Assembly: GCA_044463125.1 (NCBI GenBank)
Contig: JBIQMS010000018.1
Span: forward strand, 1-64,000
DNA from: CAYMZZ01 sp044463125
GTDB taxonomy: Bacteria; Bacteroidota; Bacteroidia; Chitinophagales; Chitinophagaceae
Direction of reading: 5' to 3'
DNA length: 64,000 nt
Shown one piece after another: positions 52,734-60,790 of this stretch; position 1 is the first letter of the stretch, and each line of letters starts with the position of its first letter. The notes below the pieces were generated by a model that was not told where the DNA came from, did no database searches, and saw nothing but the letters and a program-made list of their open reading frames with translations. A program made the position numbers and the translations under genes.

Positions 52734-53759
52734 TTATGGTTTGGTTGTTAAAGGAACAAGGTCAATCAGCCATACAGGTTTACCCTCTGGGCCTTTCTCC
52801 AGGGGGATCAAGGTTATCCCCTGCCACAAAAGCCAGCGTCGTATATCCTCACGAATAAGGCGCATTGCCCATTCGTTATTTATTCCAGGTGGGAAACTGA
52901 TGCTATAGGAATACCGGTCGGGACTTTCCTTCAAACCACGGCCGGTAGTATTCGCAAAAATTTTTTCATAAGCTGCACGGGTGTACAGCAAATCCTCTTT
53001 TCGTATAACCCCTTTATCCTGCAGGGCGATAAAACAGTACTGCAGCAAGGGAATATTATATTGAGCAAATCGTAAGATGCGACCCTGTTCATCCCTCGTG
53101 AAGCCCTGAGGTGGGCTAATACCGTCCAGCTCCTTCGCAAAAACGGAATAATAATAGGAATCGGGCTTCACCGGCATTTCCGGATTCCAGATCAACCAGT
53201 CTGCATTATTGTCAAAACCCCATACATCCTGCTTAAGGGTCCAGGGTAATGTTTTTCCCGACATGGCAACCGAAATGCTGTCTGCCTTTAGATAATCCGA
53301 ACCGGTGATGCCAATCACTTCCTGCTGCCCATTTAGCCAAACAACATGCGAAATGAGCTGATGGGGAAAGTAGCGGCGAAGAATGCTGTCGTTCACCACC
53401 AGCGGTACCATAACGGGCTCACTTCGTTTTGTTATAAGCCGCGCACTTCTATTGAAGTGCGCAGTATCCGCATCTTCGAGGATGATGAAGCTGCGAACAC
53501 GGGATTTATGCCGCTGCAGGCTATCAAGTAATGGAATGGGATAATAGCAGGGCCGGCAACTTTTGGACATGAAATGCAGAATCACCAGGTCGGCATCCAA
53601 ATCTTCTATGCGCCAGGTGGAATCTTTCCCGTTTTGCAAAGCCTGCCAGGCTTCGAGCGGAAAGCGCTCGCCCACGCTCACAGGCTGGATTTTGGAGGGC
53701 TGGGCAAAAAGAATACCGCTGGCCAGCAGGGCTGCCACTATGCAGAACACTCTACACAT
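52734..53759 (-). CDS. Thioredoxin-like (redoxin) exported protein linked to SusC/SusD
   Basis: 341 residues: signal peptide (VFCIVAALLASGILFA-Q) and a thioredoxin-fold domain with a CxxC motif (SKSCRPCYYP, C~72-C~75) and the later cis-Pro region. The C-terminal half (~170-341) is a separate domain of unknown type. Redoxin-type proteins often accompany SusC/SusD pairs and may maintain disulfides of the uptake system. It is the first gene of the minus-strand operon, 5 bp upstream of SusC. Confidence 0.8.
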   Translation of the reverse strand: MCRVFCIVAALLASGILFAQPSKIQPVSVGERFPLEAWQALQNGKDSTWRIEDLDADLVILHFMSKSCRPCYYPIPLLDSLQRHKSRVRSFIILEDADTAHFNRSARLITKRSEPVMVPLVVNDSILRRYFPHQLISHVVWLNGQQEVIGITGSDYLKADSISVAMSGKTLPWTLKQDVWGFDNNADWLIWNPEMPVKPDSYYYSVFAKELDGISPPQGFTRDEQGRILRFAQYNIPLLQYCFIALQDKGVIRKEDLLYTRAAYEKIFANTTGRGLKESPDRYSYSISFPPGINNEWAMRLIREDIRRWLLWQGITLIPLEKGPEGKPVWLIDLVPLTTKP

Positions 53760-53820
53760 GAATAAACCTATTTAAGTTGGAAAATGAATTGGCGGGTTAG
53801 CTTTCCCAAACACCCGCTCT

Positions 53821-53828
53821 CAAATGTA
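53821..53828 (-). promoter_or_regulatory. Candidate -7 box of the redoxin-SusC-SusD operon
   Basis: The minus strand has TACATTTG (53821-53828), an exact TAnnTTTG match, about 60 bp upstream of the redoxin start. The -33 position 19 bp upstream has no clear TTTG, so this is only a candidate. Confidence 0.4.
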
Positions 53829-54045
53829 TAATTGCTACACAGTCGGTGACAGGAAAAAACGAATTCGGATATTTGAAAGAATTTGAGGATTTGGATATTA
53901 GTGGACATTTTTACGCAAATACGTGTACACTTGTTAACATACTGATTGAATATTTTGAAAAAAATCAATATTCTTTTTGATTGATTAAAAAAGCAGGAAA
54001 ACCTGGGAAAAATGATGAGAGTAGCGAAGTGGGGGATAAACTGCT

Positions 54046-54702
54046 CTATTGAAAATGAGCGGAAATTTTTTCTGTAATCAACTTACTGATGGTTGCAGCA
54101 AGGGTATATACCATTATATGCTGTCCATCTGGGACAATAAGATCCGCTTTCACAAATCTGGCGGGAAGCAACCGGTCTTTGGCGCCATGGATATGGAATA
54201 TTTCGGAAGGCTTTCTGGTTCTATTCCAGGTTAGTATGGCTCTGATGGCCCATTTCAAAAACGTGGGAGATGTGTCCTTTAATATTTGTCGGAGCAGCAA
54301 ACGTTCCTCCCTTGAATTTGCACCGAGCATCCAATGAGAAAAAGGACCCGAAGATTTTAGGAAGGAAGGATGAAGCAATGCATCAAGCCTAAATGTACCC
54401 GCCAACCTGAAGTACCAGGGTATCTCCGTTCGGCTGCCTGCACTCGATAGAATGATGACTCGTTTAGGCTTTACTATTTGCGACAACTCGGTCGCAATCA
54501 TTCCGCCAAAAGACAGACCTACAATCGCAAAATCTTCTGAATGATCTATGTTAGCGGAAATTCTCTGGCTATACTGGTAAATGCTCTCTCCTTTCTCAGG
54601 CTCCACCCAATCGAGGTGGTTAACCCTGAATTCTGGGGGCAGAATCAGCTTCTGAAAAATGCGTCTGTCAGCACCAAGTCCGCTTATGAAGTATACGGTC
54701 AA
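54046..54702 (-). CDS. Alpha/beta hydrolase
   Basis: 218 residues, a complete small alpha/beta-hydrolase fold. The nucleophile elbow is G-L-S64-F-G-G (residues 62-67), the catalytic Asp is in HGAKDRLLP (~173) and the His is in DGQHIMVY. It hydrolyses an ester or thioester; the substrate is unknown. It is the last of three minus-strand genes after the deacetylase and formyltransferase, 34 bp from the formyltransferase stop. Confidence 0.85.
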   Translation of the reverse strand: MTVYFISGLGADRRIFQKLILPPEFRVNHLDWVEPEKGESIYQYSQRISANIDHSEDFAIVGLSFGGMIATELSQIVKPKRVIILSSAGSRTEIPWYFRLAGTFRLDALLHPSFLKSSGPFSHWMLGANSREERLLLRQILKDTSPTFLKWAIRAILTWNRTRKPSEIFHIHGAKDRLLPARFVKADLIVPDGQHIMVYTLAATISKLITEKISAHFQ

Positions 54703-54736
54703 TCCAATTCTTTAAGGAGTTTAAAAAGTGGAAGGA

Positions 54737-55549
54737 CTAATCAAAATTCAAATTAATCGTCCTCACTGCTTTACGACGTTTGCTTAATTCTCCGTTTTGG
54801 CAAAACTTCTTCAACAAACTAATATTCCGAATCAGCCTGAGCTTTTGCGTCCAGGTCCACTCGCGGGTGTAAAAAGTGGTACCCGGCGCAATATCAGATT
54901 GCTTCACGCTTTGTGTTTTGCCGGTAGCCAGGTATTGGAGTGATCTGATATACAGTGCATGTGCATGCTCCATCACCTTTACATGCAAAGCCGAGAGGTC
55001 TTCATCGCCCTCAATGGGTGTAAATTCAGTGGTCAAAATATTACCTGTATCAATACCCTTATCGATCCACATAATGGTATTGCCAATCAGGTGAAAATCC
55101 TTTTTGGCTACGCACCAATTGGTGCAATTGGGTCCTCCCTTCACATAAGGCGAAAGGCCGGTATGCAGGTTCAGTATTCCAATAGCGGGATTGATCGCCA
55201 ACATTTTCTCCTTCACCAGTCTTGTCCCGGATACAAGAATCAAATCGGGTTGATGCTTTTGCGTGAAGTCATACGCGGCCTGTGAATTAATGTTTTCAAC
55301 ATCAATAGTATCCACTGCCGGAAAGGATGGAAACTGTTTATCGTAGTTCCGAAGCATTCCCTGCCAGGCCTTCCGCATTGGTGCAAGCAATAGCTTTTCA
55401 AAAACCTTCTCTGCCAATAATGGAAGGGTTATTTTGGTTTTCGACTTCCTTGATTCGGTTACAATCGCCGTAACCGGAAAAATCGCGTGAATCTTGTTAG
55501 CCAGGGCCTTTTGATTGGATTCCCTGCCAATCCATAAAACTATTTTCAT
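54737..55549 (-). CDS. Formyltransferase (methionyl-tRNA formyltransferase fold)
   Basis: 270 residues. It has the formyltransferase catalytic set: N127 and H129 in ILNLHTGLSPYVKG and D167 in GIDTGN, the N-H-D triad. N10-formyl-THF would be the formyl donor. In a locus with a polysaccharide deacetylase it most likely formylates an amino sugar in a surface polysaccharide, rather than initiator tRNA, because the tRNA-binding C-terminal domain is short or absent. It overlaps the deacetylase by 4 bp. Confidence 0.85.
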   Translation of the reverse strand: MKIVLWIGRESNQKALANKIHAIFPVTAIVTESRKSKTKITLPLLAEKVFEKLLLAPMRKAWQGMLRNYDKQFPSFPAVDTIDVENINSQAAYDFTQKHQPDLILVSGTRLVKEKMLAINPAIGILNLHTGLSPYVKGGPNCTNWCVAKKDFHLIGNTIMWIDKGIDTGNILTTEFTPIEGDEDLSALHVKVMEHAHALYIRSLQYLATGKTQSVKQSDIAPGTTFYTREWTWTQKLRLIRNISLLKKFCQNGELSKRRKAVRTINLNFD

Positions 55550-56472
55550 GTGTAGCGAATAAGGGATTTAATGGTTGGCATCAGGTTGGTAATCCGCAAA
55601 CGGGTTTTCCACCAGGGCTCGTTGTATAATTCAATTCTCGACACTTCCAGCAAATCTTCTTTATGGGGATGGTAGCCATTTTGCTTCACGGCCAAACCTA
55701 TTGTATAGCCCGCTTGCTTTGCCAATTCTTTGGTCTGCTCATTAAAACTTCCCACCGGATAAGAGATCGTCAGCGGAAAATAACCTAACTCCTCTTCAAT
55801 TCGTTTTCCGGAAACCTGCAATTCTTCCAAAATTTCTTTTTGGTCGGTCATGGTACCCAGCATACAATGTGTAACTGTATGCGAGCCTATATAGTGTCCC
55901 TGCTGTTTCAACGAACGAAGATCGTTCCAATCCATCATCAGGCGGGGCAGTTCCACATCTGTAAAACTGTTCGTTACCCTATTCAGGCAGGCGACACGCT
56001 GTTCGTGTGTTATTTTTTTCAGGAATGGTTTTAGTTTACGCACATAGGTCAATCGCTCCTCCGTACCGCTTAAACGGGAAACGCGTAATTCCGCCGGAAG
56101 GAAATCAAAATTCATATCGATCAGGTCAACTGATGTGAATTGGAACAAATGCTCAAGGATATGCGTCCAGGTAGGAATATTCTTATCGATGCACTCTGTT
56201 ACTACATAAAAGGAAGCTTTTGCATTGTATTTGTCCAATATCGGCGCGGCGTGCTCGATATTGTCTTTGTAGCCATCATCGAACATGATGGTGGCTATTT
56301 TTTGGGAATGCTTTTCGGTATGCTTACCAGAAGAAACCAGCTCCTCAAACAGCATTATTTTATACTTACCGGAAATATATCGGATGCACCTGTCGAAAAG
56401 TTCCACGCTCATCGGATCCCAGAGCTTGTCGCGCACGGGATTTACTCTATGAAATAAGAAGTTTCGAATCAT
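55546..56472 (-). CDS. Polysaccharide deacetylase
   Basis: 308 residues with an NodB-type (CE4) domain: D65-D66 in IATIMFDDGYKDN (metal Asp), HTVTHCML in GSHTVTH (~200-206, metal His pair), TISYPVGSFNEQTKELAKQAGYTIGLA. It removes N- or O-acetyl groups from a glycan, probably surface polysaccharide or peptidoglycan. It starts the minus-strand operon with the formyltransferase and hydrolase; the sequence of reactions deacetylate, then formylate, is a plausible joint role. Confidence 0.88.
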   Translation of the reverse strand: MIRNFLFHRVNPVRDKLWDPMSVELFDRCIRYISGKYKIMLFEELVSSGKHTEKHSQKIATIMFDDGYKDNIEHAAPILDKYNAKASFYVVTECIDKNIPTWTHILEHLFQFTSVDLIDMNFDFLPAELRVSRLSGTEERLTYVRKLKPFLKKITHEQRVACLNRVTNSFTDVELPRLMMDWNDLRSLKQQGHYIGSHTVTHCMLGTMTDQKEILEELQVSGKRIEEELGYFPLTISYPVGSFNEQTKELAKQAGYTIGLAVKQNGYHPHKEDLLEVSRIELYNEPWWKTRLRITNLMPTIKSLIRYT

Positions 56473-56583
56473 TCTAAAGAATTTGCCTGCCGAAGCCGCT
56501 ACTGGTCTGTTGGCCGTTAGCGCGCTAAATTACCCAAAGCAAGCCAGAAGACCATAATTCTGAATAACCTTCCTTTTATAATA

Positions 56584-56655
56584 ATCCTCCCAGGTTTTGA
56601 AAACCTGGGAGGATGTAAAAACCTGGGAGGATTTTGAAAACCTGGGCGGATTTTA
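56584..56655. repeat. Palindrome and direct repeats CCTGGGAGGAT downstream of lon
   Basis: ATCCTCCCAGGTTT (56584-56597) and AAACCTGGGAGGAT (56601-56614) form a 14-bp stem with a 3-nt loop. The unit AAACCTGGGAGGAT repeats at about 56619-56633 and in slightly altered form at 56637-56655. It is in the spacer between the deacetylase promoter side and lon, and may act as the lon terminator. Confidence 0.6.
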
Positions 56656-56671
56656 TTAGAACTTCGATCTA

Positions 56672-59077
56672 TTACTCCAAAGCCTTCTCCAGCACCTGGC
56701 TCATCGTTTTCACATAATGAAACGAAATGCCGCGGATAAACTCGGGTTGTATTTCTTCCACGTCTTTTTCGTTTTGCCAGCAGAGCACGATGTCGCGGAG
56801 GCCGGCACGGCGTGCCGCCAACACTTTTTCTTTGATGCCACCCACGGGCAGCACCTGTCCACGCAGGGTAATTTCACCCGTCATGGCCAGGTAGGGTTTC
56901 ACCTTGCGACCGGTAAGGGCGCTCGCGATGGCTGTCATCATAGTGATACCGGCGCTGGGGCCATCCTTGGGCACGGCACCCTCGGGTACGTGAATATGAA
57001 TATTCTTTTTTTCAAAAAGCTTCGGGTCAATTCCATAGCGGGTCGCATTGGCCTGCAAATAACTCAGTGCCGTGCTGGCACTCTCCTTCATCACATTGCC
57101 CAGGTTGCCGGTGAGCTTCAGCTCACCCTTACCATCGCTCAGGGAAGTTTCTATAAACAGGATGTCGCCCCCAACATAGGTCCAGGCCAGGCCCACCGCC
57201 ACGCCGGGCATGTTCGCGGTTTTATAGATCTCGTTGCTATATCTTGGCTTACCCAAGATCTTTTGGATATCCGCAGCAGAGAGGCTCGACTTCAGCTTCC
57301 CCTTCATAGCCAGTTCCTTGGCCTGGTGGCGCATGAGCGATGCCAACTGGCGATCCAGTTCCCGCACACCGCTTTCGCGGGTATAGTCCTGGATCACTTT
57401 TTCGATTGTTTTGTCGGCTATCCTGAAATTGCTTTGCCCCAACCCATGCAGCTCCTTCTGCCGCGGCATCAAATGCCTTTTCGCAATCTCAATCTTTTCT
57501 TCCACGGCATAGCCGCTAAGATCGATGATCTCCAACCGGTCGCGAAGGGCCGGCTGTATGCTGGCCAGGTTATTGGCCGTTGCTATAAACAACACCTTGC
57601 TGAGATCGTATTCCATCTCCAGGTAGTTGTCGTAAAAGGAATGGTTCTGTTCCGGATCCAACACTTCGAGCAGGGCGCTGCTGGGGTCGCCACGGAAATC
57701 ATTGCCTACCTTATCAATTTCATCGAGGATCATCACCGGATTGCTGGTCTTCACTTTTCGGATAGATTGCAGAATGCGGCCGGGCATGGCGCCGATATAG
57801 GTCTTTCGGTGACCACGTATCTCGCTCTCATCGTGCAAGCCACCCAGGCTCAGGCGCACATATTTACGGCCGATGGCGTTGGCGATACTACGCCCCAGCG
57901 AGGTTTTACCAATACCGGGAGGGCCTACAAAGCAAAGGATGGGGCTCTTCATATCGCCTTTCAACTTCAGCACAGCGAGGTATTCGAGTAGTCGCTCCTT
58001 TATTTTTTGCATGCCATAGTGATCATGATCGAGTACGGTCTGCGCGTTGGCGAGATCGTACTGATCCTCACTCACTTCATCCCAGGGCAGGTCGAGCATC
58101 AGATCGAGGTGATTGTACACCACCGAATAGTCGGGTGTGCTGGGGTGCATACGCTCCAGCTTTTCAATCCCTTTTCGAAACAGGTCGCGTGCCGTGGCCG
58201 GCCATTTTTTCAACTCGGCCTTTTTCAGCATCTCCTTTATCTCCTGCTGGTTGGGGTCGCCACCCAGCTCTTCCTTGATGCTCTTGAGCTGTTGTTGTAG
58301 AAAATATTCCCGCTGCTGCTTGTCGAGCTCTGTACGGGTTTTGGTGGTTACTTTATTTTTCAGTTCCGCAAACTGCAATTCCTTTTGCAGCATTTGCATG
58401 AGCACATCAGCCCGTTCGCGGATATGATTGATCTCCAAAAGCCTTTGCTTTTCCCGGATATCCGTATTCATGTTGCTGCTCACAAAATGAATCAGGAAAG
58501 CGGGGTTTTCGATATTGCGCAGGATGATGGATGCTTCCGTGGGAATATTGGGCGAGAGTTGAATGATGTCTGTTGCGAGGTCTTTGATGGTGGCCACATA
58601 AGCTTCAAAGTCCTCACCCTCGGGTGCGGCTTCTTCTTCCAGTTTTTGCAGGCGAACCCGAAAGAAGGGTTCCTCCTGCACAAATCCATCAATCTGCACA
58701 CGGCTTTTGCCCTGTATAATGATGGTAGTGCCCCCATCAGGCATCTTAATCTGCTTCACAATACGTGCCAGTGTACCTACGGCTTCCAGGTCTTTTGCCT
58801 GCGGATCCTCCACGCTGCTGTCTTTTTGCGCCACCACCGCAATCAACTTATCGGGCCGCGCATAGGAATCATTCACCGCCTTGATGCTTTTATCGCGGCC
58901 TACCGTAATGGGCAGTACCACGCCGGGAAATAATACAGTATTGCGCAGTGGCAGCAGGGCGAGCTCTTCCGGTACTTCCACAGCAGCCATATCATCCTGG
59001 TCCGATTCATTCAATGGAATGATCGGCAAAAAATCCATTTCCTCTTCCGACTTAAACGTAAACGCTTCGTTTCTCAT
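56672..59077 (-). CDS. lon: ATP-dependent protease La (Lon)
   Basis: 801 residues: an N-terminal LON substrate domain (~40-235), an AAA+ ATPase with Walker A G-P-P-G-I-G-K391-T392 (385-392) and Walker B MILDEID, and a protease domain with catalytic S708 (PKDGPSAGITMM) and K751 (GGIKEK), the 43-residue spacing of Lon. It degrades misfolded and short-lived regulatory proteins in the cytoplasm. An N-terminal acidic stretch (DESDQDDMAAVEVPE) precedes the LON domain. Single gene. Confidence 0.97.
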   Translation of the reverse strand: MRNEAFTFKSEEEMDFLPIIPLNESDQDDMAAVEVPEELALLPLRNTVLFPGVVLPITVGRDKSIKAVNDSYARPDKLIAVVAQKDSSVEDPQAKDLEAVGTLARIVKQIKMPDGGTTIIIQGKSRVQIDGFVQEEPFFRVRLQKLEEEAAPEGEDFEAYVATIKDLATDIIQLSPNIPTEASIILRNIENPAFLIHFVSSNMNTDIREKQRLLEINHIRERADVLMQMLQKELQFAELKNKVTTKTRTELDKQQREYFLQQQLKSIKEELGGDPNQQEIKEMLKKAELKKWPATARDLFRKGIEKLERMHPSTPDYSVVYNHLDLMLDLPWDEVSEDQYDLANAQTVLDHDHYGMQKIKERLLEYLAVLKLKGDMKSPILCFVGPPGIGKTSLGRSIANAIGRKYVRLSLGGLHDESEIRGHRKTYIGAMPGRILQSIRKVKTSNPVMILDEIDKVGNDFRGDPSSALLEVLDPEQNHSFYDNYLEMEYDLSKVLFIATANNLASIQPALRDRLEIIDLSGYAVEEKIEIAKRHLMPRQKELHGLGQSNFRIADKTIEKVIQDYTRESGVRELDRQLASLMRHQAKELAMKGKLKSSLSAADIQKILGKPRYSNEIYKTANMPGVAVGLAWTYVGGDILFIETSLSDGKGELKLTGNLGNVMKESASTALSYLQANATRYGIDPKLFEKKNIHIHVPEGAVPKDGPSAGITMMTAIASALTGRKVKPYLAMTGEITLRGQVLPVGGIKEKVLAARRAGLRDIVLCWQNEKDVEEIQPEFIRGISFHYVKTMSQVLEKALE

Positions 59078-59270
59078 AATACTTTCTCTCTTTATCCTGA
59101 TTTATTCGTCCTTATCCATTCGTTTCCAAGGGTTTCGAAAATATAAGGCGTATGAGCCTGTCTGCTCAAGTTCCATGCCGCCGGAGGAAACCTGCCAAAT
59201 TGGATGGAATAACGCGGCAATTGGCCGGAAAGCTACAAAAGGGCTGACAATCTGGGCAATCCCCTTCAAA

Positions 59271-59320
59271 AAACCGGGGCCCCGGCTACCAACGATTTGT
59301 TGGAGGCCGGGGCCCGGTTT
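59271..59320 (-). terminator. Terminator of the porin-like gene
   Basis: On the minus strand a GC-rich stem of about 15 bp (AAACCGGGCCCCGGC with GCCGGGGCCCCGGTTT, one bulge) plus an inner CCAAC/GTTGG helix, followed by six T. It starts 23 bp after the gene's stop. Confidence 0.75.
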
Positions 59321-59343
59321 GTCCATTCAGGATTCTTCACTGC

Positions 59344-59934
59344 TTACAGTCCCAAACCAACTGAAAGCTGGAATCCCTGGTTTTTCCACCTGTCCCTGTT
59401 ATCAATATCATTAATATTATTCAGTCCCACCACATAGCGGCCACTCAGGCGCAGCATGCTCAGCTTTACCTGCACGCCACCCACCATGGCAAAATCACCA
59501 TCAGAGAAAGCGCGCCCGCCATTCTGCAAAAAGTTCTTGTCCTGGTCCATCAGCACGCTAAACTGCGGCCCGGCCTGCAGGGTCAGGAAATTACCCAGCA
59601 GTTTGTAGTTGAGCAGGATGGGGATCGACAAATAGTTGAGTCGAACCTTGCTCTGGTTTGAGTTGAAAACATCTTCGTACACATGGTCAAAATCGTCGGT
59701 AACAGTAGTGCTGTACTGATTAAAGAGTACTTCGGGTTGAATGCCGAATCGCCCACCAATGCCTATTGTAGCAAAGCCACCTACATGGTAGCCATAGCTA
59801 AACTGATCTTTGAAAGAAGAACCATCAATCTTATTGATATTGGCGCCGCCTTTGATGCCAATGCTAAACTGGGCCATGGAAGCCGTTGCGCTAAACAAAA
59901 TAGCCGCGATGGGAAGAAGAAGTTTTGCTTTCAT
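59344..59934 (-). CDS. Outer-membrane beta-barrel (porin family) protein
   Basis: 196 residues: signal peptide (LLLPIAAILFSATASMA-Q), then the PorT/OmpA-type eight-stranded barrel pattern (FSIGIKGGANINKIDGSS, YGYHVGGFATIGIG, FGIQPEVLFNQYS, LNYLSIPILLNYKL, LTLQAGPQFSVLMDQ) and a C-terminal aromatic/hydrophobic strand (QLSVGLGL). Small outer-membrane barrels of this type are very common in Chitinophagaceae. It faces lon with a short terminator between. Confidence 0.82.
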   Translation of the reverse strand: MKAKLLLPIAAILFSATASMAQFSIGIKGGANINKIDGSSFKDQFSYGYHVGGFATIGIGGRFGIQPEVLFNQYSTTVTDDFDHVYEDVFNSNQSKVRLNYLSIPILLNYKLLGNFLTLQAGPQFSVLMDQDKNFLQNGGRAFSDGDFAMVGGVQVKLSMLRLSGRYVVGLNNINDIDNRDRWKNQGFQLSVGLGL

Positions 59935-59940
59935 AAATAA

Positions 59941-60262
59941 AATGTTTTGTGCGGGTAAAAATCCAAGATTAATGCCAGCGTGCTATCGCTGCTGTTAATT
60001 TGCATTAACGTGTTTGCGTATTATGATTTCTAAAACAGAAGATGGTTTAATCTTATTGTGGGGGAAGTCTTAAGGAAAAGCAAAAGCGTGAGGCGTGAGG
60101 CGTGAGGTGTGAGACGTGAGGCGTGAGATGAATAGGGAGTAGAAAGTAGGGAAAGGGTTAATTGAAGGGCTGGTACTGGGGTTTGGTTTAAGAAAAAAAT
60201 CTGCATCGATTTGCGGGAGAGGCTTCAGCAATTTAAACAGCTCCAACGCTCAGGCGAGTTTT
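59941..60262. repeat. Non-coding mosaic, first part: (GCGTGAG)n array and an ATCTGCG element
   Basis: 60086-60128 is a tandem array of GCGTGAG/GTGTGAG heptamers. 60195-60262 resembles the inner hairpin at 5933-5997: ATCTGC, GCGGGAGAGGCTTCAGCAA, then GCTCAGGCGAGTTTTACCGCA mirror the ATCTGCGGGAAATGCTTCAGC and GCTCAGGAGAGATTTCCCGCA sides there. No gene seen. Confidence 0.6.
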
Positions 60263-60300
60263 ACCGCAACGAGCCTGCCTGCCGGCAGGCTCGTTGCGGT
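60263..60300. repeat. 17-bp perfect hairpin
   Basis: ACCGCAACGAGCCTGCC (60263-60279), loop TGCC, GGCAGGCTCGTTGCGGT (60284-60300). It is an exact palindromic stem, directly after the ATCTGCG element. Confidence 0.8.
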
Positions 60301-60353
60301 GATATCCTCGGACACAAGAGCTGTCCGCAGCCAACAAATGCCCCTCGGCCCCG

Positions 60354-60400
60354 CATTAAACTCTAAACCTTAAACCCTAAACCTTAAACCCTAAACCCCT
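60354..60400. repeat. AAACCCT/AAACCTT heptamer array
   Basis: Six or seven consecutive units of AAACTCT, AAACCTT and AAACCCT, the same degenerate heptamer as at 6079-6154 and 8973-9010. Only one orientation is present here. Confidence 0.65.
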
Positions 60401-60445
60401 CTCACCAATTCAACAATCCGATCACTTCCTCATGAAGAAAGAGTT

Positions 60446-60775
60446 CCCGTCCCGTAGGGACGGGGTGTGGGTAGAAAACCATTTCGGTGTAGCACCCCTC
60501 CCGAAGGGAGGGAGTGTGCGATTTGGCATGCCATCATAGACTAAAATCAAGAACAATTAACCGTAAGAACCGAATTCATCCGTCTTATTGCAGAGGCTTC
60601 GGAGTCGACATTCACACGCCCTCCCTTCGGGAGGGAAATCCGAATCGACGAAACTTATGCTACCCACACATCCTCCCTTCGGGAGGATGAAAATTCGTAT
60701 ATGCTAATAGGCAGACTTGTCCACTGTAATGACTGGACTGAAATTATGGAACTCCTACCCGTCCCGAAGGGACGG
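60446..60775. repeat. Second palindrome locus with the same tails (five palindromes)
   Basis: Palindromes at 60446-60464 (CCCGTCCC-GTA-GGGACGGG), 60496-60512, 60619-60635, 60670-60688 (ATCCTCCC-TTC-GGGAGGAT) and 60759-60775. The tails are the same as in the 35-36.5 kb array: GTGTGGGTAGAAA after the first, GTGTGCGAT after the second, TTCACACG before the third, CTACCCACAC before the fourth, GTGTGTGGGTAG after the fifth. The 106-bp spacer between the second and third is a long module. Confidence 0.8.
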
Positions 60776-60790
60776 TGTGTGGGTAGAAAA

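Noticed and set aside
56717..57991. 424-residue plus-strand frame over lon
   Set aside because: It is antisense to the intact ATPase and protease domains of Lon.
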